The notes under the pieces were generated by a model that worked only from the letters and a program-made list of their open reading frames with translations, was not told the DNA's origin and did no database searches. This document shows, one piece after another, positions 33,931 to 42,543 of a stretch of 42,856 nucleotides of DNA (positions are counted from its first letter, which is position 1; each line of letters starts with the position of its first letter). The stretch comes from Candidatus Latescibacter sp. Its GTDB lineage: Bacteria; Latescibacterota; Latescibacteria; Latescibacterales; Latescibacteraceae. A program made the position numbers and the translations under genes. The stretch is taken from the NCBI GenBank assembly GCA_030692375.1, contig JAUYCD010000264.1, forward strand, positions 1 through 42,856, written 5' to 3'.

Positions 33931-35088
33931 TTGAAAAATGAGCGTGTTCTGACCGGAAGGCATTTCATGCAGGGCAACATCGCCTGCGCGGAGGGTGCGC
34001 TGGCAGCGGGCTGCAGTTTCATGGCAGGCTATCCCATCACTCCCGCCACCGAAATCGCCGAAAGGCTTGCAGTCCGTCTTCCCTCCCTTCGCGGGGATGA
34101 CGGTGTATTTATCCAGATGGAGGACGAGATCAGCTCCCTTGCCGCGGTTATCGGCGCCTCCTGGATGGGGAAAAAGGCCATGACTGCAACAAGCGGGCCG
34201 GGGCTTTCGCTTATGATGGAGCACATCGGATTCGCGATCGGCACCGAAACCCCGTGTGTCATTGTGGATGTCCAGCGGGGCGGGCCGACCACCGGCATCC
34301 CATCGGTCGAGCTTCAGGGCGACATGGTGCAGGCGCGGCGCGGCTCTCACGGCGAGTATCAGATCATCGCGGTGGCGCCTTCCTCCCCGCAGGAAATGTT
34401 CGACCATACCATCCTCGCTTTCAACCTGGCAGAGCTGTACCGTACCCCGGTGCTGGTCATGGCCGATGCGTTTGTTGGCCATATGCACGAGCGGGTCGAC
34501 ATTCCGGAACCGGAAACAATAGATATATCCAACAGAATCATTCCCGAACCGGGGTTCGATGCCGAGAAGGATCAGGGATTTCTCTCCGTGGATGTAGCGC
34601 CCATGCCGGTTTTCGGCCGCGGGTTCAAAAGCCATGTAACCTCATCATGCCATACCGAGACCGGTCAGAGGAATGTCACCGACGCCTACGCCCTCGATAA
34701 TTTCATCCGCAAGCTTTCCGGGAAAATCGAGAAACACCGGGATAAAATCGTGCGTGTGGAAGACCGAACCGAGGGCGCAGATATCGTAATTTTCGCTTAC
34801 GGCAGCATTCATCGTGTGGCGCTCGAAGCCGCAGAAAAAGCGCGCTCCGAGGGTTTGAACGTGGGTACATTCCGCCCGGTGACCGTGTGGCCCTTCCCGG
34901 ACAGGGAGATAGCCGAATTCTCACAGCGGGTGAAAGCCATCCTCGTCCTCGAAAACAATCTCGGACAGCTTCTCCCCTATGTGCAGGCGGCGGCGTCCTG
35001 CCCGGTTCATTTCCTCGAACCGGAAATTCTCGGCACCCTTCATGATGTGGACAGGGTGACAAAGAAGCTGAAGGAGGCGGCGAAATGA
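33931..35088 (+). CDS. korA: 2-oxoacid:ferredoxin oxidoreductase alpha subunit
   Basis: 385 residues from a TTG at 33931 with AAAGGA eight bases upstream; the nearby ATG is out of frame. N-terminal pyrimidine-binding domain: MAGYPITPATEIAERLA and TSGPGLSLMMEHIGFA; C-terminal transketolase-like domain with VVEDRTEGADIVIFAYGSIH-like strand order (residues about 270-290). In the four-subunit enzyme it completes the TPP site with KorB and oxidises a 2-oxoacid to its acyl-CoA with ferredoxin as acceptor. With sucCD downstream, 2-oxoglutarate is the likely substrate. Confidence 0.92.
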   Translation: MKNERVLTGRHFMQGNIACAEGALAAGCSFMAGYPITPATEIAERLAVRLPSLRGDDGVFIQMEDEISSLAAVIGASWMGKKAMTATSGPGLSLMMEHIGFAIGTETPCVIVDVQRGGPTTGIPSVELQGDMVQARRGSHGEYQIIAVAPSSPQEMFDHTILAFNLAELYRTPVLVMADAFVGHMHERVDIPEPETIDISNRIIPEPGFDAEKDQGFLSVDVAPMPVFGRGFKSHVTSSCHTETGQRNVTDAYALDNFIRKLSGKIEKHRDKIVRVEDRTEGADIVIFAYGSIHRVALEAAEKARSEGLNVGTFRPVTVWPFPDREIAEFSQRVKAILVLENNLGQLLPYVQAAASCPVHFLEPEILGTLHDVDRVTKKLKEAAK

Positions 35089-35924
35089 GTTCAACGCACC
35101 CTCTTTTCGAATATATACGCCCCTCGGCTTTGAAAACGGCCAACTGCCCCGGCTGTGGCAACGGTATTCTCGCCCAGGCCATCCTCCGCGCTATAGATGA
35201 AGAGGGGATCAGCATGGACGATTTCGTATTCGTATCCGGCATCGGGTGCGCCGCCTGGATTCCCAGCCCGTTCTTCCACGGAGATACGCTGCACACCACA
35301 CACGGCCGTCCCATAGCTTTTGCAACAGGTTTGAAACTCGCTGCCCCGGACCGCCGGGTCATGGTAATATCCGGCGACGGCGACCTTTTGGCGATTGGCG
35401 GGAATCATTTCATCCATGCCGCCCGCCGTAACATAGACATGGTGGTCATCTGTGTGAACAACGGCATCTACGGGATGACCGGCGGACAGGTGGCGCCCAC
35501 CACTCCGCTTGGCCTTAAAACGGTTACCTCCCCCTACGGGAATGTGGAGAACGAGTTCGATATTGCCGGGCTGGCAATAGCGGCGGGAGCGACGTATGCG
35601 GCCCGCTGGACGGTGTACCAGACCCTGCAAATTACGAAAGCCGTCCGAAAGGCGCTCAACCACAAGGGATTTTCCCTTCTCGAGATCCTCAGCCACTGCC
35701 CGGTGCATTACGGCAAGAAAGCGGGAATGAATTCGGTGAAGATGTTCGATGGCTTCAAGGAGCGTTCGGTTACGGTGGCTAAAGCCGCCGGAATGACCCC
35801 GGAGGAAAAGGCCGGAAAAATCATTGTGGGCGAGCTGCTCGACATCGAGAAACCTGTCCTCGATGTGGAGCTTGCCCGCCAGCGTGAAGAGCTGCGGAAA
35901 GGAGCCGCCGATGGCCAGAACTGA
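35085..35924 (+). CDS. korB: 2-oxoacid:ferredoxin oxidoreductase beta subunit (TPP-binding)
   Basis: 279 residues; its ATG overlaps the korA stop by four bases. CPGCGNGILAQAIL near residue 21 holds the cluster-ligating cysteines; the TPP motif is GDGDLLAIGGNHFIHAARRN followed after about ten residues by NNGIYGMTGGQ. It carries the TPP and one 4Fe-4S cluster that receives electrons before KorD. Length is normal for the KorB/VorB class. Confidence 0.93.
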   Translation: MSSTHPLFEYIRPSALKTANCPGCGNGILAQAILRAIDEEGISMDDFVFVSGIGCAAWIPSPFFHGDTLHTTHGRPIAFATGLKLAAPDRRVMVISGDGDLLAIGGNHFIHAARRNIDMVVICVNNGIYGMTGGQVAPTTPLGLKTVTSPYGNVENEFDIAGLAIAAGATYAARWTVYQTLQITKAVRKALNHKGFSLLEILSHCPVHYGKKAGMNSVKMFDGFKERSVTVAKAAGMTPEEKAGKIIVGELLDIEKPVLDVELARQREELRKGAADGQN

Positions 35925-36453
35925 GATTCGTTTCGCCGGATTCGGCGGCCAGGGAGTGGTGCTGGCCGGGGTGCTTCTCGGCGAGGCTGCGGTGATCCAC
36001 GACGGCAAGTATGCCATCCAGACCCAGACCTACGGCGCCGCGGCGCGCGGCGGTGCAGCCCGCTCCGATGTGATTATCAGCGAGGACCGTATCATCTATC
36101 CCCAGGTGACCGCGCCGGACATCATGGTGGCGTTCACCCTCGAGGCGATGAATAAGTACAAGAGCGAGATGAAAGAGGGCGCTCTTCTCATTGTTGACAG
36201 TTCCCTGTTCACTCCGCCGGACGGGCTCCCGTTCCGTGTCTACCGTTGTCCGGCCACCGGAATTGCGATGAATGAACTGGGAAAAGGAATTGTCGCCAAC
36301 ATGGTTATGCTCGGATTTCTCACCGCCCTGACAGGGATAGTGAGCGAGGATGCGATGACAGAAGCCATCCGCGCCAATGTACCGAAAGGTACGGAGGAAC
36401 TGAATCTGAAAGCTTTCCGGCGTGGAATGGAACTGGGTAAAGAAGCGAAGTAA
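35911..36453 (+). CDS. korC: 2-oxoacid:ferredoxin oxidoreductase gamma subunit
   Basis: 180 residues from the ATG at 35911, which follows AAAGGAG; it overlaps korB by 14 bases. The gamma-domain signature is RFAGFGGQGVVLAGVLLGEA then YGAAARGGAARSDVIIS. The domain lies over the CoA-binding side of the complex. The frame could open at 35824, but that stretch is korB coding sequence. Confidence 0.92.
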   Translation: MARTEIRFAGFGGQGVVLAGVLLGEAAVIHDGKYAIQTQTYGAAARGGAARSDVIISEDRIIYPQVTAPDIMVAFTLEAMNKYKSEMKEGALLIVDSSLFTPPDGLPFRVYRCPATGIAMNELGKGIVANMVMLGFLTALTGIVSEDAMTEAIRANVPKGTEELNLKAFRRGMELGKEAK

Positions 36454-36457
36454 AACC

Positions 36458-36552
36458 GTCTGAACCACAGATGGTCAGGATTGTACGGATCAACAGGAAA
36501 GAATTATTGTCCGGCATATCTTTTAATTCCTGATATCAACAGTTCAGACAAT
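36458..36552. repeat. GTCTGAACC inverted repeat, copy 3
   Basis: GTCTGAAC at 36458-36465 and GTTCAGAC at 36542-36549 enclose about 75 bases. It separates korC from the MNT/HEPN pair, starting five bases after the korC stop. Confidence 0.55.
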
Positions 36553-36591
36553 TTTAATAAAAATCTTTGTAATCTTGACAGGATTTCAATT

Positions 36592-36948
36592 ATGTATACC
36601 AATCGTGATTTTATAGAAATTTCCAAAATCATTCGATCTTTCATTCCCAGAACGAAAGAAATCATTCTCTTCGGAAGCTATGCCCGCGAGCAGGCAAAGG
36701 AGGAAAGTGATGCCGATATCGCGGTCATTGTGGAAAAGAAATTCGACCGTAAGGAAAAACTCCTGGCTCTGGGGAAGGCATGGAACGCACTGGCAAGACG
36801 AGGATACCATGTGGATATTGTAATAAAAACAGTGGATGAATTCGATATGGACAAGGATATACCGGTTACTCTCTCCCATACAATATATCATGAAGGAAAA
36901 TGCTTATGGAAAGCCAACGCCTCCTTGAAATCATCCGTCAATGGCTGA
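36592..36948 (+). CDS. MNT-type nucleotidyltransferase (antitoxin of an MNT/HEPN pair)
   Basis: 118 residues from the ATG at 36592 with AGGA upstream. Minimal nucleotidyltransferase motif LFGSYAREQAKEESDADIAV with G28-S29 and the metal-binding D40 and D42; the third carboxylate is D75 in HVDIVI. In characterised pairs this protein adds AMP to the HEPN toxin and inactivates it (type VII toxin-antitoxin). It overlaps the HEPN gene by 49 bases, a strong sign of coupled expression. Confidence 0.88.
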   Translation: MYTNRDFIEISKIIRSFIPRTKEIILFGSYAREQAKEESDADIAVIVEKKFDRKEKLLALGKAWNALARRGYHVDIVIKTVDEFDMDKDIPVTLSHTIYHEGKCLWKANASLKSSVNG

Positions 36949-37313
36949 TCAAGGCGGATCATGATCTTGAAATTGTTGAACGGGAAATGAGGTTTTCCGA
37001 TGAACCTCTTACAGATATTCTGTGTTTTCATTGCCAACAGGCTGTTGAGAAGTATCTGAAAACATACCTTATATTCAAACTCGTTAAACCTTCGAAAACA
37101 CATGATATCGCCGAGCTCATCGAGGAATGCAGAAAGCTTGATCCAGACTTTGAGAAGCTCTCCGATTTATCGTATATGACCGAGTATGCTGTCCAGCTTC
37201 GATATCCTGACGACTTTTACCAGCCTGAACTTGCAGAGATGAATAAAGCGTTTTCTGATGCCCTTAAGGCAAAACGGTTTGTTCTAGAGAAAATCAATGT
37301 AAAGATGAGGTAG
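36900..37313 (+). CDS. HEPN-domain protein (toxin partner of MNT)
   Basis: 137 residues (135 if started at the second ATG, 36906). All-helical HEPN of the type paired with MNT proteins: WLIKADHDLEIVEREM, FHCQQAVEKYLKTYLIFK, THDIAELIEECRK and AVQLRYPDDFYQPEL. The THDI and RYP motifs are standard for the family; a clear R-x4-6-H ribonuclease motif is not visible, so activity is uncertain. The pair lies between korC and sucC, all in one direction. Confidence 0.87.
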   Translation: MLMESQRLLEIIRQWLIKADHDLEIVEREMRFSDEPLTDILCFHCQQAVEKYLKTYLIFKLVKPSKTHDIAELIEECRKLDPDFEKLSDLSYMTEYAVQLRYPDDFYQPELAEMNKAFSDALKAKRFVLEKINVKMR

Positions 37314-37369
37314 CATCTCATCGGAAACAAGTACATAACCTATTCGGGGAGTTATAAACAACCACCGCC

Positions 37370-38515
37370 ATGAAACTCTACGAGCATGAAGCCGCCGATA
37401 TCTTCGCTCATCTCGGCATTCCCGTTCCGGACCGGATGACCGCCGTCTCGCCGGAGGAGGCCCGATCCGCCGCAGAAAAGATCGGCTGCCAGGTGGTGGT
37501 CAAAGCGCAGGTGCTTGCCGGGGGCCGCGGCCTGGCTGGAGGGGTGAAAACCGCCTCCACACCGGAAGAAGCGCAGGCCGCTGCGGAATCCATCCTCGGC
37601 TCCCGCATCCGTGGACTGACAGTCGAAAAGGTCCTGATCAGCCAAAAGATCGAGATCGCAAAGGAGCTTTACCTGGGCATCACGGTGGACGGAGACAAAG
37701 GACAGCCGATCGTGGTGACGAGCAGCGAGGGCGGCGTGAGCATCGAAGAAATCGCAAAGACATCCCCCTCGAAAATCGCCTCCCGGAATGTGGACATCAA
37801 CCGGGGGCTGCTCGCGTTCGAGGCGCGTAAACTCCTTGGCGGCGCAGGTTTCCCCGCCCGTCAGATACCTGCCGCCGCCGATGTGCTGGTGAAGCTCTAC
37901 CAGGTGTTCCGGCGGTACAATGCCCTGATTGCGGAGATCAATCCTCTGGCGGTCCGCCCGGATGGTTCGGTCACAGCGGTGGACACCAAGCTGGAAATAG
38001 ACGATTCCGCACTGTACCGCATGGACAACCGCCTTCCCGGCAACATCGAGCGCACCGGAAACCCGCTCGAGAAAAAAGGCCGCGAGATCGGAGTCACCTA
38101 TGTGGAGCTGGACGGCGATATCGGCCTCATTTCATCCGGCGCCGGGCTGGGCATGGCCACCATGGACATCATCGGGCGGAAACTGCGCCCCGCCAACTTC
38201 CTGGAAACCGGCGGCGGCATCACCGAAGACCTGCTCTACCGCATCATGGAGCTGATGATGATGAAACCGGGCCTCCGCGCTATCTTTATCAATCTCTACG
38301 GCGGCATCAACCCCATCCATGAGGGGGCCAAAGGCATCGTCCGCTACATCCGTGAGCACAATCTCTCCATCCCCATCATGGCCAAAGCCCTGGGGAACCG
38401 TCAGGAGGAAACCTGGGAAATCCTGCGCTCCGGCGGCGTCCACGTTGTAACTGAGACGGCGACTGAGAAGGCGGTGGAGAAGCTGTTCGAACTTGTAGGG
38501 AGCGTAAAAGAATAG
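37370..38515 (+). CDS. sucC: Succinyl-CoA ligase beta subunit-like (ADP/GDP-forming)
   Basis: 381 residues. ATP-grasp domain in the first 235 residues (VVVKAQVLAGGRGLAGGVK, EINPLAVRPDGSVTAVDTKL), then the CoA-ligase beta domain (VTYVELDGDIGLISSGAGLG, NFLETGGGITEDLLYRIM). The phosphate loop near the end reads LYGGINPIHEGAKGIV where most SucC have a GGI-RCD phrase, so the substrate may not be succinate. In the expected reaction an acyl-CoA, ADP and phosphate give the acid, CoA and ATP. It directly follows the MNT/HEPN pair by 56 bases. Its partner sucD is displaced by 1.9 kb. Confidence 0.85.
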   Translation: MKLYEHEAADIFAHLGIPVPDRMTAVSPEEARSAAEKIGCQVVVKAQVLAGGRGLAGGVKTASTPEEAQAAAESILGSRIRGLTVEKVLISQKIEIAKELYLGITVDGDKGQPIVVTSSEGGVSIEEIAKTSPSKIASRNVDINRGLLAFEARKLLGGAGFPARQIPAAADVLVKLYQVFRRYNALIAEINPLAVRPDGSVTAVDTKLEIDDSALYRMDNRLPGNIERTGNPLEKKGREIGVTYVELDGDIGLISSGAGLGMATMDIIGRKLRPANFLETGGGITEDLLYRIMELMMMKPGLRAIFINLYGGINPIHEGAKGIVRYIREHNLSIPIMAKALGNRQEETWEILRSGGVHVVTETATEKAVEKLFELVGSVKE

Positions 38516-38658
38516 TCCAAAGCCCAAAGGAAAAGATCAGTCGCAAAGGGGCAAAGGCACAGAGGAAAAGAAAGAAGTAAAGAAGCTGAAGAAACACTTT
38601 GCCGCGCCTTCACTTTGATACTATGTTACATTATTGATAGAAATGATAGGGTCTTAGT

Positions 38659-39753
38659 ATGAGCGTATTAAACCATATAACGTTAGAAAATTTCAAATCA
38701 ATCAAAAAACTTGACCTTGATTTGAAACCGTTAAATGTCTTTATCGGAGCTAATGGAGCGGGCAAATCAAATTTCGTCGGGGTGTTCAATTTCCTTAACG
38801 AACTAGTCGAAGGCAATCTTCAAACATATACGGGTACGTCCGGAGGAGCTAACAGCATCCTTTATTTCGGCATCAAAAGGTCGGACTCCCTCTCTTTTGA
38901 TCTCTCCCTGGATGATAACACGAAAGGGTATCGCTGTGTTTTGAAACCCACAGTACATGATTCTTTTATCATAGACGAAGAGTTATTCTGGATTATTGAT
39001 GAAGGCGGGCATAAAGAACATTCAATGTTTTTAGGTAATAACAATACTGAGTCTGCCATTCAGAAAACGCTCACAGATACCCAGTACGTGCCTTTCAAAG
39101 AAATCTGCCCTCTCCTTAAAAGCTGGAAAATCTATCACTTCCACGACACCACCAACAGTGCCGCAATTAAACAAACCAGTGATATTGAAAACAACCGCAT
39201 TCTTCTGCCAGACGGCGGCAATCTTGCGGCATTTCTGTACATGCTCTCGAAAAAATATCCGGTACATTTCGATAACATACAGGATGCCATTCGCATGGTT
39301 GCGCCTTTTTTTGACCGCTTTGTCCTTGAACCCTCTCAATTGAATGAAGACAAAATTCGGCTTGAGTGGAAACATAAAGGAACAAGCGATTATTTCAATG
39401 CTTCCTCACTCTCCGACGGCACTCTACGGTTCATGTGTCTTGCCACACTTCTTTTACAGCCAGCGCTGCCATCAATAATCCTGCTCGATGAACCCGAACT
39501 CGGCCTTCATCCTTATGCTGTCGCCGTTCTTGCAGGGCTCTTGCGGTCGGCTTCGAAGAATTCGCAGGTTATCATCGCCACGCAGTCGGTTACTCTGGTT
39601 AATCAATTCGAACCTGAAGATATTGTGGTGGTCGAGCGCGACAAAGAACAAAGCATATTCCGCCGTCTCGATAAATCGAATATTACCGAATGGCTTGAGG
39701 ATTATGGCCTCGGCGACCTTTGGGAGAAAAATATTCTGGGAGGACGCCCCTGA
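38659..39753 (+). CDS. AAA-family ATPase (OLD/RecF-like, SMC-type ABC fold)
   Basis: 364 residues. N-terminal ITLENFKSIKKLDLDLKPLN is the RecF/OLD opening; Walker A is GANGAGKSN at 30-38, signature LSDGT at 251-255, Walker B LLDEPELGLHP at 275-285, then a switch histidine-free ATQS at about 308. There is no nuclease or TOPRIM domain in this protein; that role probably belongs to the DUF4276 gene starting four bases later. It resembles the ATPase halves of PARIS and OLD-type phage defence systems. GC content is lower than the flanking suc genes. Confidence 0.85.
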   Translation: MSVLNHITLENFKSIKKLDLDLKPLNVFIGANGAGKSNFVGVFNFLNELVEGNLQTYTGTSGGANSILYFGIKRSDSLSFDLSLDDNTKGYRCVLKPTVHDSFIIDEELFWIIDEGGHKEHSMFLGNNNTESAIQKTLTDTQYVPFKEICPLLKSWKIYHFHDTTNSAAIKQTSDIENNRILLPDGGNLAAFLYMLSKKYPVHFDNIQDAIRMVAPFFDRFVLEPSQLNEDKIRLEWKHKGTSDYFNASSLSDGTLRFMCLATLLLQPALPSIILLDEPELGLHPYAVAVLAGLLRSASKNSQVIIATQSVTLVNQFEPEDIVVVERDKEQSIFRRLDKSNITEWLEDYGLGDLWEKNILGGRP

Positions 39754-39756
39754 ATC

Positions 39757-40410
39757 ATGAAAAAGGTGCTGATTCTCGTGGAAGGACAAACAGAAGAAGC
39801 TTTTGTTAAACGGGTTCTCGCTATTCATCTTGCGCCTTATGATATCGTGGTTAATCCTATAATATTGACAACAAAAATAGTCGTGAATGGTCCGGATTTT
39901 AAAGGTGGATCTTTATCATACAGAAAAGTAAAAAAAGAAGCTCAAAGATTGCTTGGAGACACAAGCACTCATCTGGTGACAACAATGCTTGATTTCTATG
40001 GTCTCAAAAACGATTTCCCTATGCGGGACAATTCTACCGGTAATCCTCTTGAAAAAGTTTCCAGAGTCGAGGCTGCGTTTAATCAAGATATAGATAATCC
40101 CCGCTTCTACAGTTATTTCTCACTTCATGAGTATGAGGGATTGCTGTTTTCTTCTCCATCTGATATTGCACGGATATTTAACGAACCCGTTAAAGAAAGT
40201 ATCCTCCGCCGAATAAGAAATTCTTTCCCGACCCCGGAAGACATTAATGATAATCCGGAAACCGTTCCTTCAAAGAGGATCTGCATGGAGTTTCCCCAAT
40301 ATGAAAAGGTTTTCCATGGCTCTGTAATCGCAGGCCGTATCGGGCTTGAAACCATGCGAAGAGAATGCCACCATTTTCATACATGGTTGAATCGAATTGA
40401 ACAATTATAG
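39757..40410 (+). CDS. DUF4276-family protein (TOPRIM-like partner of the ATPase)
   Basis: 217 residues. The start MKKVLILVEGQTEEAFVKRV has the TOPRIM-like glutamate E9 of RloB/DUF4276 proteins; further conserved parts are TTMLDFYGLKNDFP and HEYEGLLFSSP. Genes of this family are recurrently found directly after an AAA ATPase, as here. The combination suggests a two-protein nuclease or RNase system triggered by phage, comparable with AriAB of PARIS; this is inferred from gene arrangement. Confidence 0.82.
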   Translation: MKKVLILVEGQTEEAFVKRVLAIHLAPYDIVVNPIILTTKIVVNGPDFKGGSLSYRKVKKEAQRLLGDTSTHLVTTMLDFYGLKNDFPMRDNSTGNPLEKVSRVEAAFNQDIDNPRFYSYFSLHEYEGLLFSSPSDIARIFNEPVKESILRRIRNSFPTPEDINDNPETVPSKRICMEFPQYEKVFHGSVIAGRIGLETMRRECHHFHTWLNRIEQL

Positions 40411-40441
40411 ATAAAAACATAGATCGGAACAACATACCACC

Positions 40442-41320
40442 ATGTCTATATTGCTAAATCGAAAGACAAAGGTTCTCGTTCAGGGAATCACCGGGAAAAT
40501 CGGAAGCGTCCAGACCCGCTGGATGAAAGAATACGGCACTAATATCGTCTGCGGAGTAACTCCGGGCAAGGGCGGAGGCGAAATCGAAGGCGTTCCGGTT
40601 TTCAACTCGGTGGAGGAAGCAGTGCGTGGTACAGGCGCCGAGGCTTCGGTGTTCTTTGTACCGGCGGCGGGCGTGCTCGATGCATTCTTCGAAAATGCCG
40701 ATGCGGGTATCGGCCTGATTGTAGTTGTTCCGGAACATGTCCCCGTGCACGATGTGATGAAAATGCGCGCCTACGCCCAGGAGAACGGTGTGTTTGCCCT
40801 CGGACCCACCACCCCGGGCATTCTCACCCCCGGTGAGGCCAAGATGGGCATCATGCCCGGTTCCCTGTTCACTCCGGGCAGGTTCGGCATCATCTCACGG
40901 AGCGGAACCCTGGCCTATGAAATGGCCGGGATTCTCAGCGCCGCCGGGTACGGGCAAAGCACCGTGGTCGGCATGGGCGCGGACCCGGTCGTTCTCACCG
41001 CCATGACCGACATCCTGCAGCTTTTCGAGCGCGATCCCGAAACCGATGCTGTGGTAATCGTCGGCGAGGTGGGCGGAGTCCAGGAAGAAATGGCGGCGGA
41101 ATTCATTACAGAATGGATGACCAAACCTGTCGCCGCTTACATTGCCGGACGGTTCGCCCCGGAAGGCAAGCGCATGGGTCATGCCGGCGCCATCGTGCGC
41201 GGCTCTGCGGGTACATACGCCGGGAAATGCGCTGCGCTCGCAGAGGTGGGGGTGCGGGTGCTGGAAACGCCGATTGATGTGGTGGAGTGGGCAAAAACCC
41301 TGACACCTGGAGAGAAATGA
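40442..41320 (+). CDS. sucD: Succinyl-CoA ligase alpha subunit-like
   Basis: 292 residues. CoA-binding Rossmann domain (VQGITGKIGSVQTRWMKEYG), then GIMPGSLFTPGRFGIISRSG and the phosphorylated histidine in GHAGAIVRG. Two phrases depart from the usual: GPTTPGILTPGEAKMG (usually GPNCPG or GPNSPG) and GADPVVLTAMTDILQLFE (usually GGDP..G..F.D). Both line the CoA and acid pocket, in keeping with the odd loop in SucC. A strong ribosome site is lacking. It follows the ATPase/DUF4276 pair by 31 bases. Confidence 0.87.
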   Translation: MSILLNRKTKVLVQGITGKIGSVQTRWMKEYGTNIVCGVTPGKGGGEIEGVPVFNSVEEAVRGTGAEASVFFVPAAGVLDAFFENADAGIGLIVVVPEHVPVHDVMKMRAYAQENGVFALGPTTPGILTPGEAKMGIMPGSLFTPGRFGIISRSGTLAYEMAGILSAAGYGQSTVVGMGADPVVLTAMTDILQLFERDPETDAVVIVGEVGGVQEEMAAEFITEWMTKPVAAYIAGRFAPEGKRMGHAGAIVRGSAGTYAGKCAALAEVGVRVLETPIDVVEWAKTLTPGEK

Positions 41321-42543
41321 TGGATTTTCCTCAATTGGTAAAAATCCGGCAGCTTTTTAGCCGTGACTATATAGAAAATATAGAAGAAGAACTGGAACTC
41401 CGCCTGAACGCTTCCGGGATGCTCTCCCGGGTGAAACCCGGCATGCGGGTTGCAGTGACCGCCGGAAGCCGCGGCATCGACCGAATCCCCCGGATACTGA
41501 AAACGGTTATCGATCTTCTCATCGCCGCGGGCGCGAAACCGTTCATTGTCCCGGCCATGGGCTCCCACGGCGGCGGTACCGCCCGGGGCCAGACGGAGAT
41601 GCTCGAAAGCCTGGATATAACGGAAAAGAGCATAGGCGTTCCCGTTGTTTCCTCCATGGATACGGTGACACTGGGGAAAACATCTTCAGGCGCTCCTGTG
41701 TTCATGGATCGGAATGCCTATGACGCGGACGGTATTGTCGTAGTCAACAGGGTAAAGCTGCACACCGCCTACCATGGGTGGGTGGAAAGCGGCATCTGCA
41801 AGATGGTCGCAGTGGGTATGGGGAAGAAAAATGGCGCTGAGACCATGCACATGTACGGCCTGGGGGAGGTGATTACCGAGGCTTTCCGGATTGCGCGGGA
41901 TACTACGGGAAAGATTCTCTTCGGGGTGGCAATTCTTGAAAATGCCTTCGACCGGACCCTCGATTTTAAGATTTCCGCGCCGGAGGATTTTGAACAAACC
42001 GACAATGCTCTTCTGGAACGGTGCAGTTCGCTTATCCCCCGGATTCCTCTCCAATCTTTTGACATTCTCATTGTCGATGAAATGGGGAAAAATCTTTCCG
42101 GCACCGGCATGGACACCAATATCATCGGGTTCTGGCGCAGGTTCGGGGGCGAGAAAAATCCGGACTACAAAACGCTCATAGTCCGGGACCTCACTCCTGA
42201 AAGCCACGGAAACGCTATGGGAATCGGATTCGCCGATCTTATACCGCAGAAACTCTATGACAAGATCGATCTGAAAGCCACCTACACCAACGGTATCGCC
42301 TCCAATACCTGGTCCATCGTCCGTATTCCGATCACCCTCGAAAGCGACCGTGAATGCATCCTGACCGCACTGGAAAAGCTTCCGGCAGGTTCTGCCAGGG
42401 TCATCCGTATCCGAAACACCCTTTTTCTGGATGAACTCCAGGTATCCGAAAATCTTCTTCCCGCCCTCCGGGGAAAAAAAGGAATCGAAATCATCGGCAA
42501 GTCGGAGCCGATGCGATTCGACAGCGAAGGAAATCTAGTGTAG
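41317..42543 (+). CDS. LarA-like protein (DUF2088, nickel-pincer racemase family)
   Basis: 408 residues from ATGATG at 41317, overlapping the sucD stop; GGAGA precedes it. N-terminal DUF2088 region RVAVTAGSRGIDRIPRILKT and PAMGSHGGGTARGQTEMLES; the later RVKLHTAYHGWVESGICKMV has the histidine and lysine that in LarA bind the nickel-pincer nucleotide. Members racemise or epimerise 2-hydroxyacids. Coupling to sucD suggests work on an acid handled by this pathway; the substrate is unknown and no larB, larC or larE gene is in the window. Confidence 0.78.
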   Translation: MMDFPQLVKIRQLFSRDYIENIEEELELRLNASGMLSRVKPGMRVAVTAGSRGIDRIPRILKTVIDLLIAAGAKPFIVPAMGSHGGGTARGQTEMLESLDITEKSIGVPVVSSMDTVTLGKTSSGAPVFMDRNAYDADGIVVVNRVKLHTAYHGWVESGICKMVAVGMGKKNGAETMHMYGLGEVITEAFRIARDTTGKILFGVAILENAFDRTLDFKISAPEDFEQTDNALLERCSSLIPRIPLQSFDILIVDEMGKNLSGTGMDTNIIGFWRRFGGEKNPDYKTLIVRDLTPESHGNAMGIGFADLIPQKLYDKIDLKATYTNGIASNTWSIVRIPITLESDRECILTALEKLPAGSARVIRIRNTLFLDELQVSENLLPALRGKKGIEIIGKSEPMRFDSEGNLV

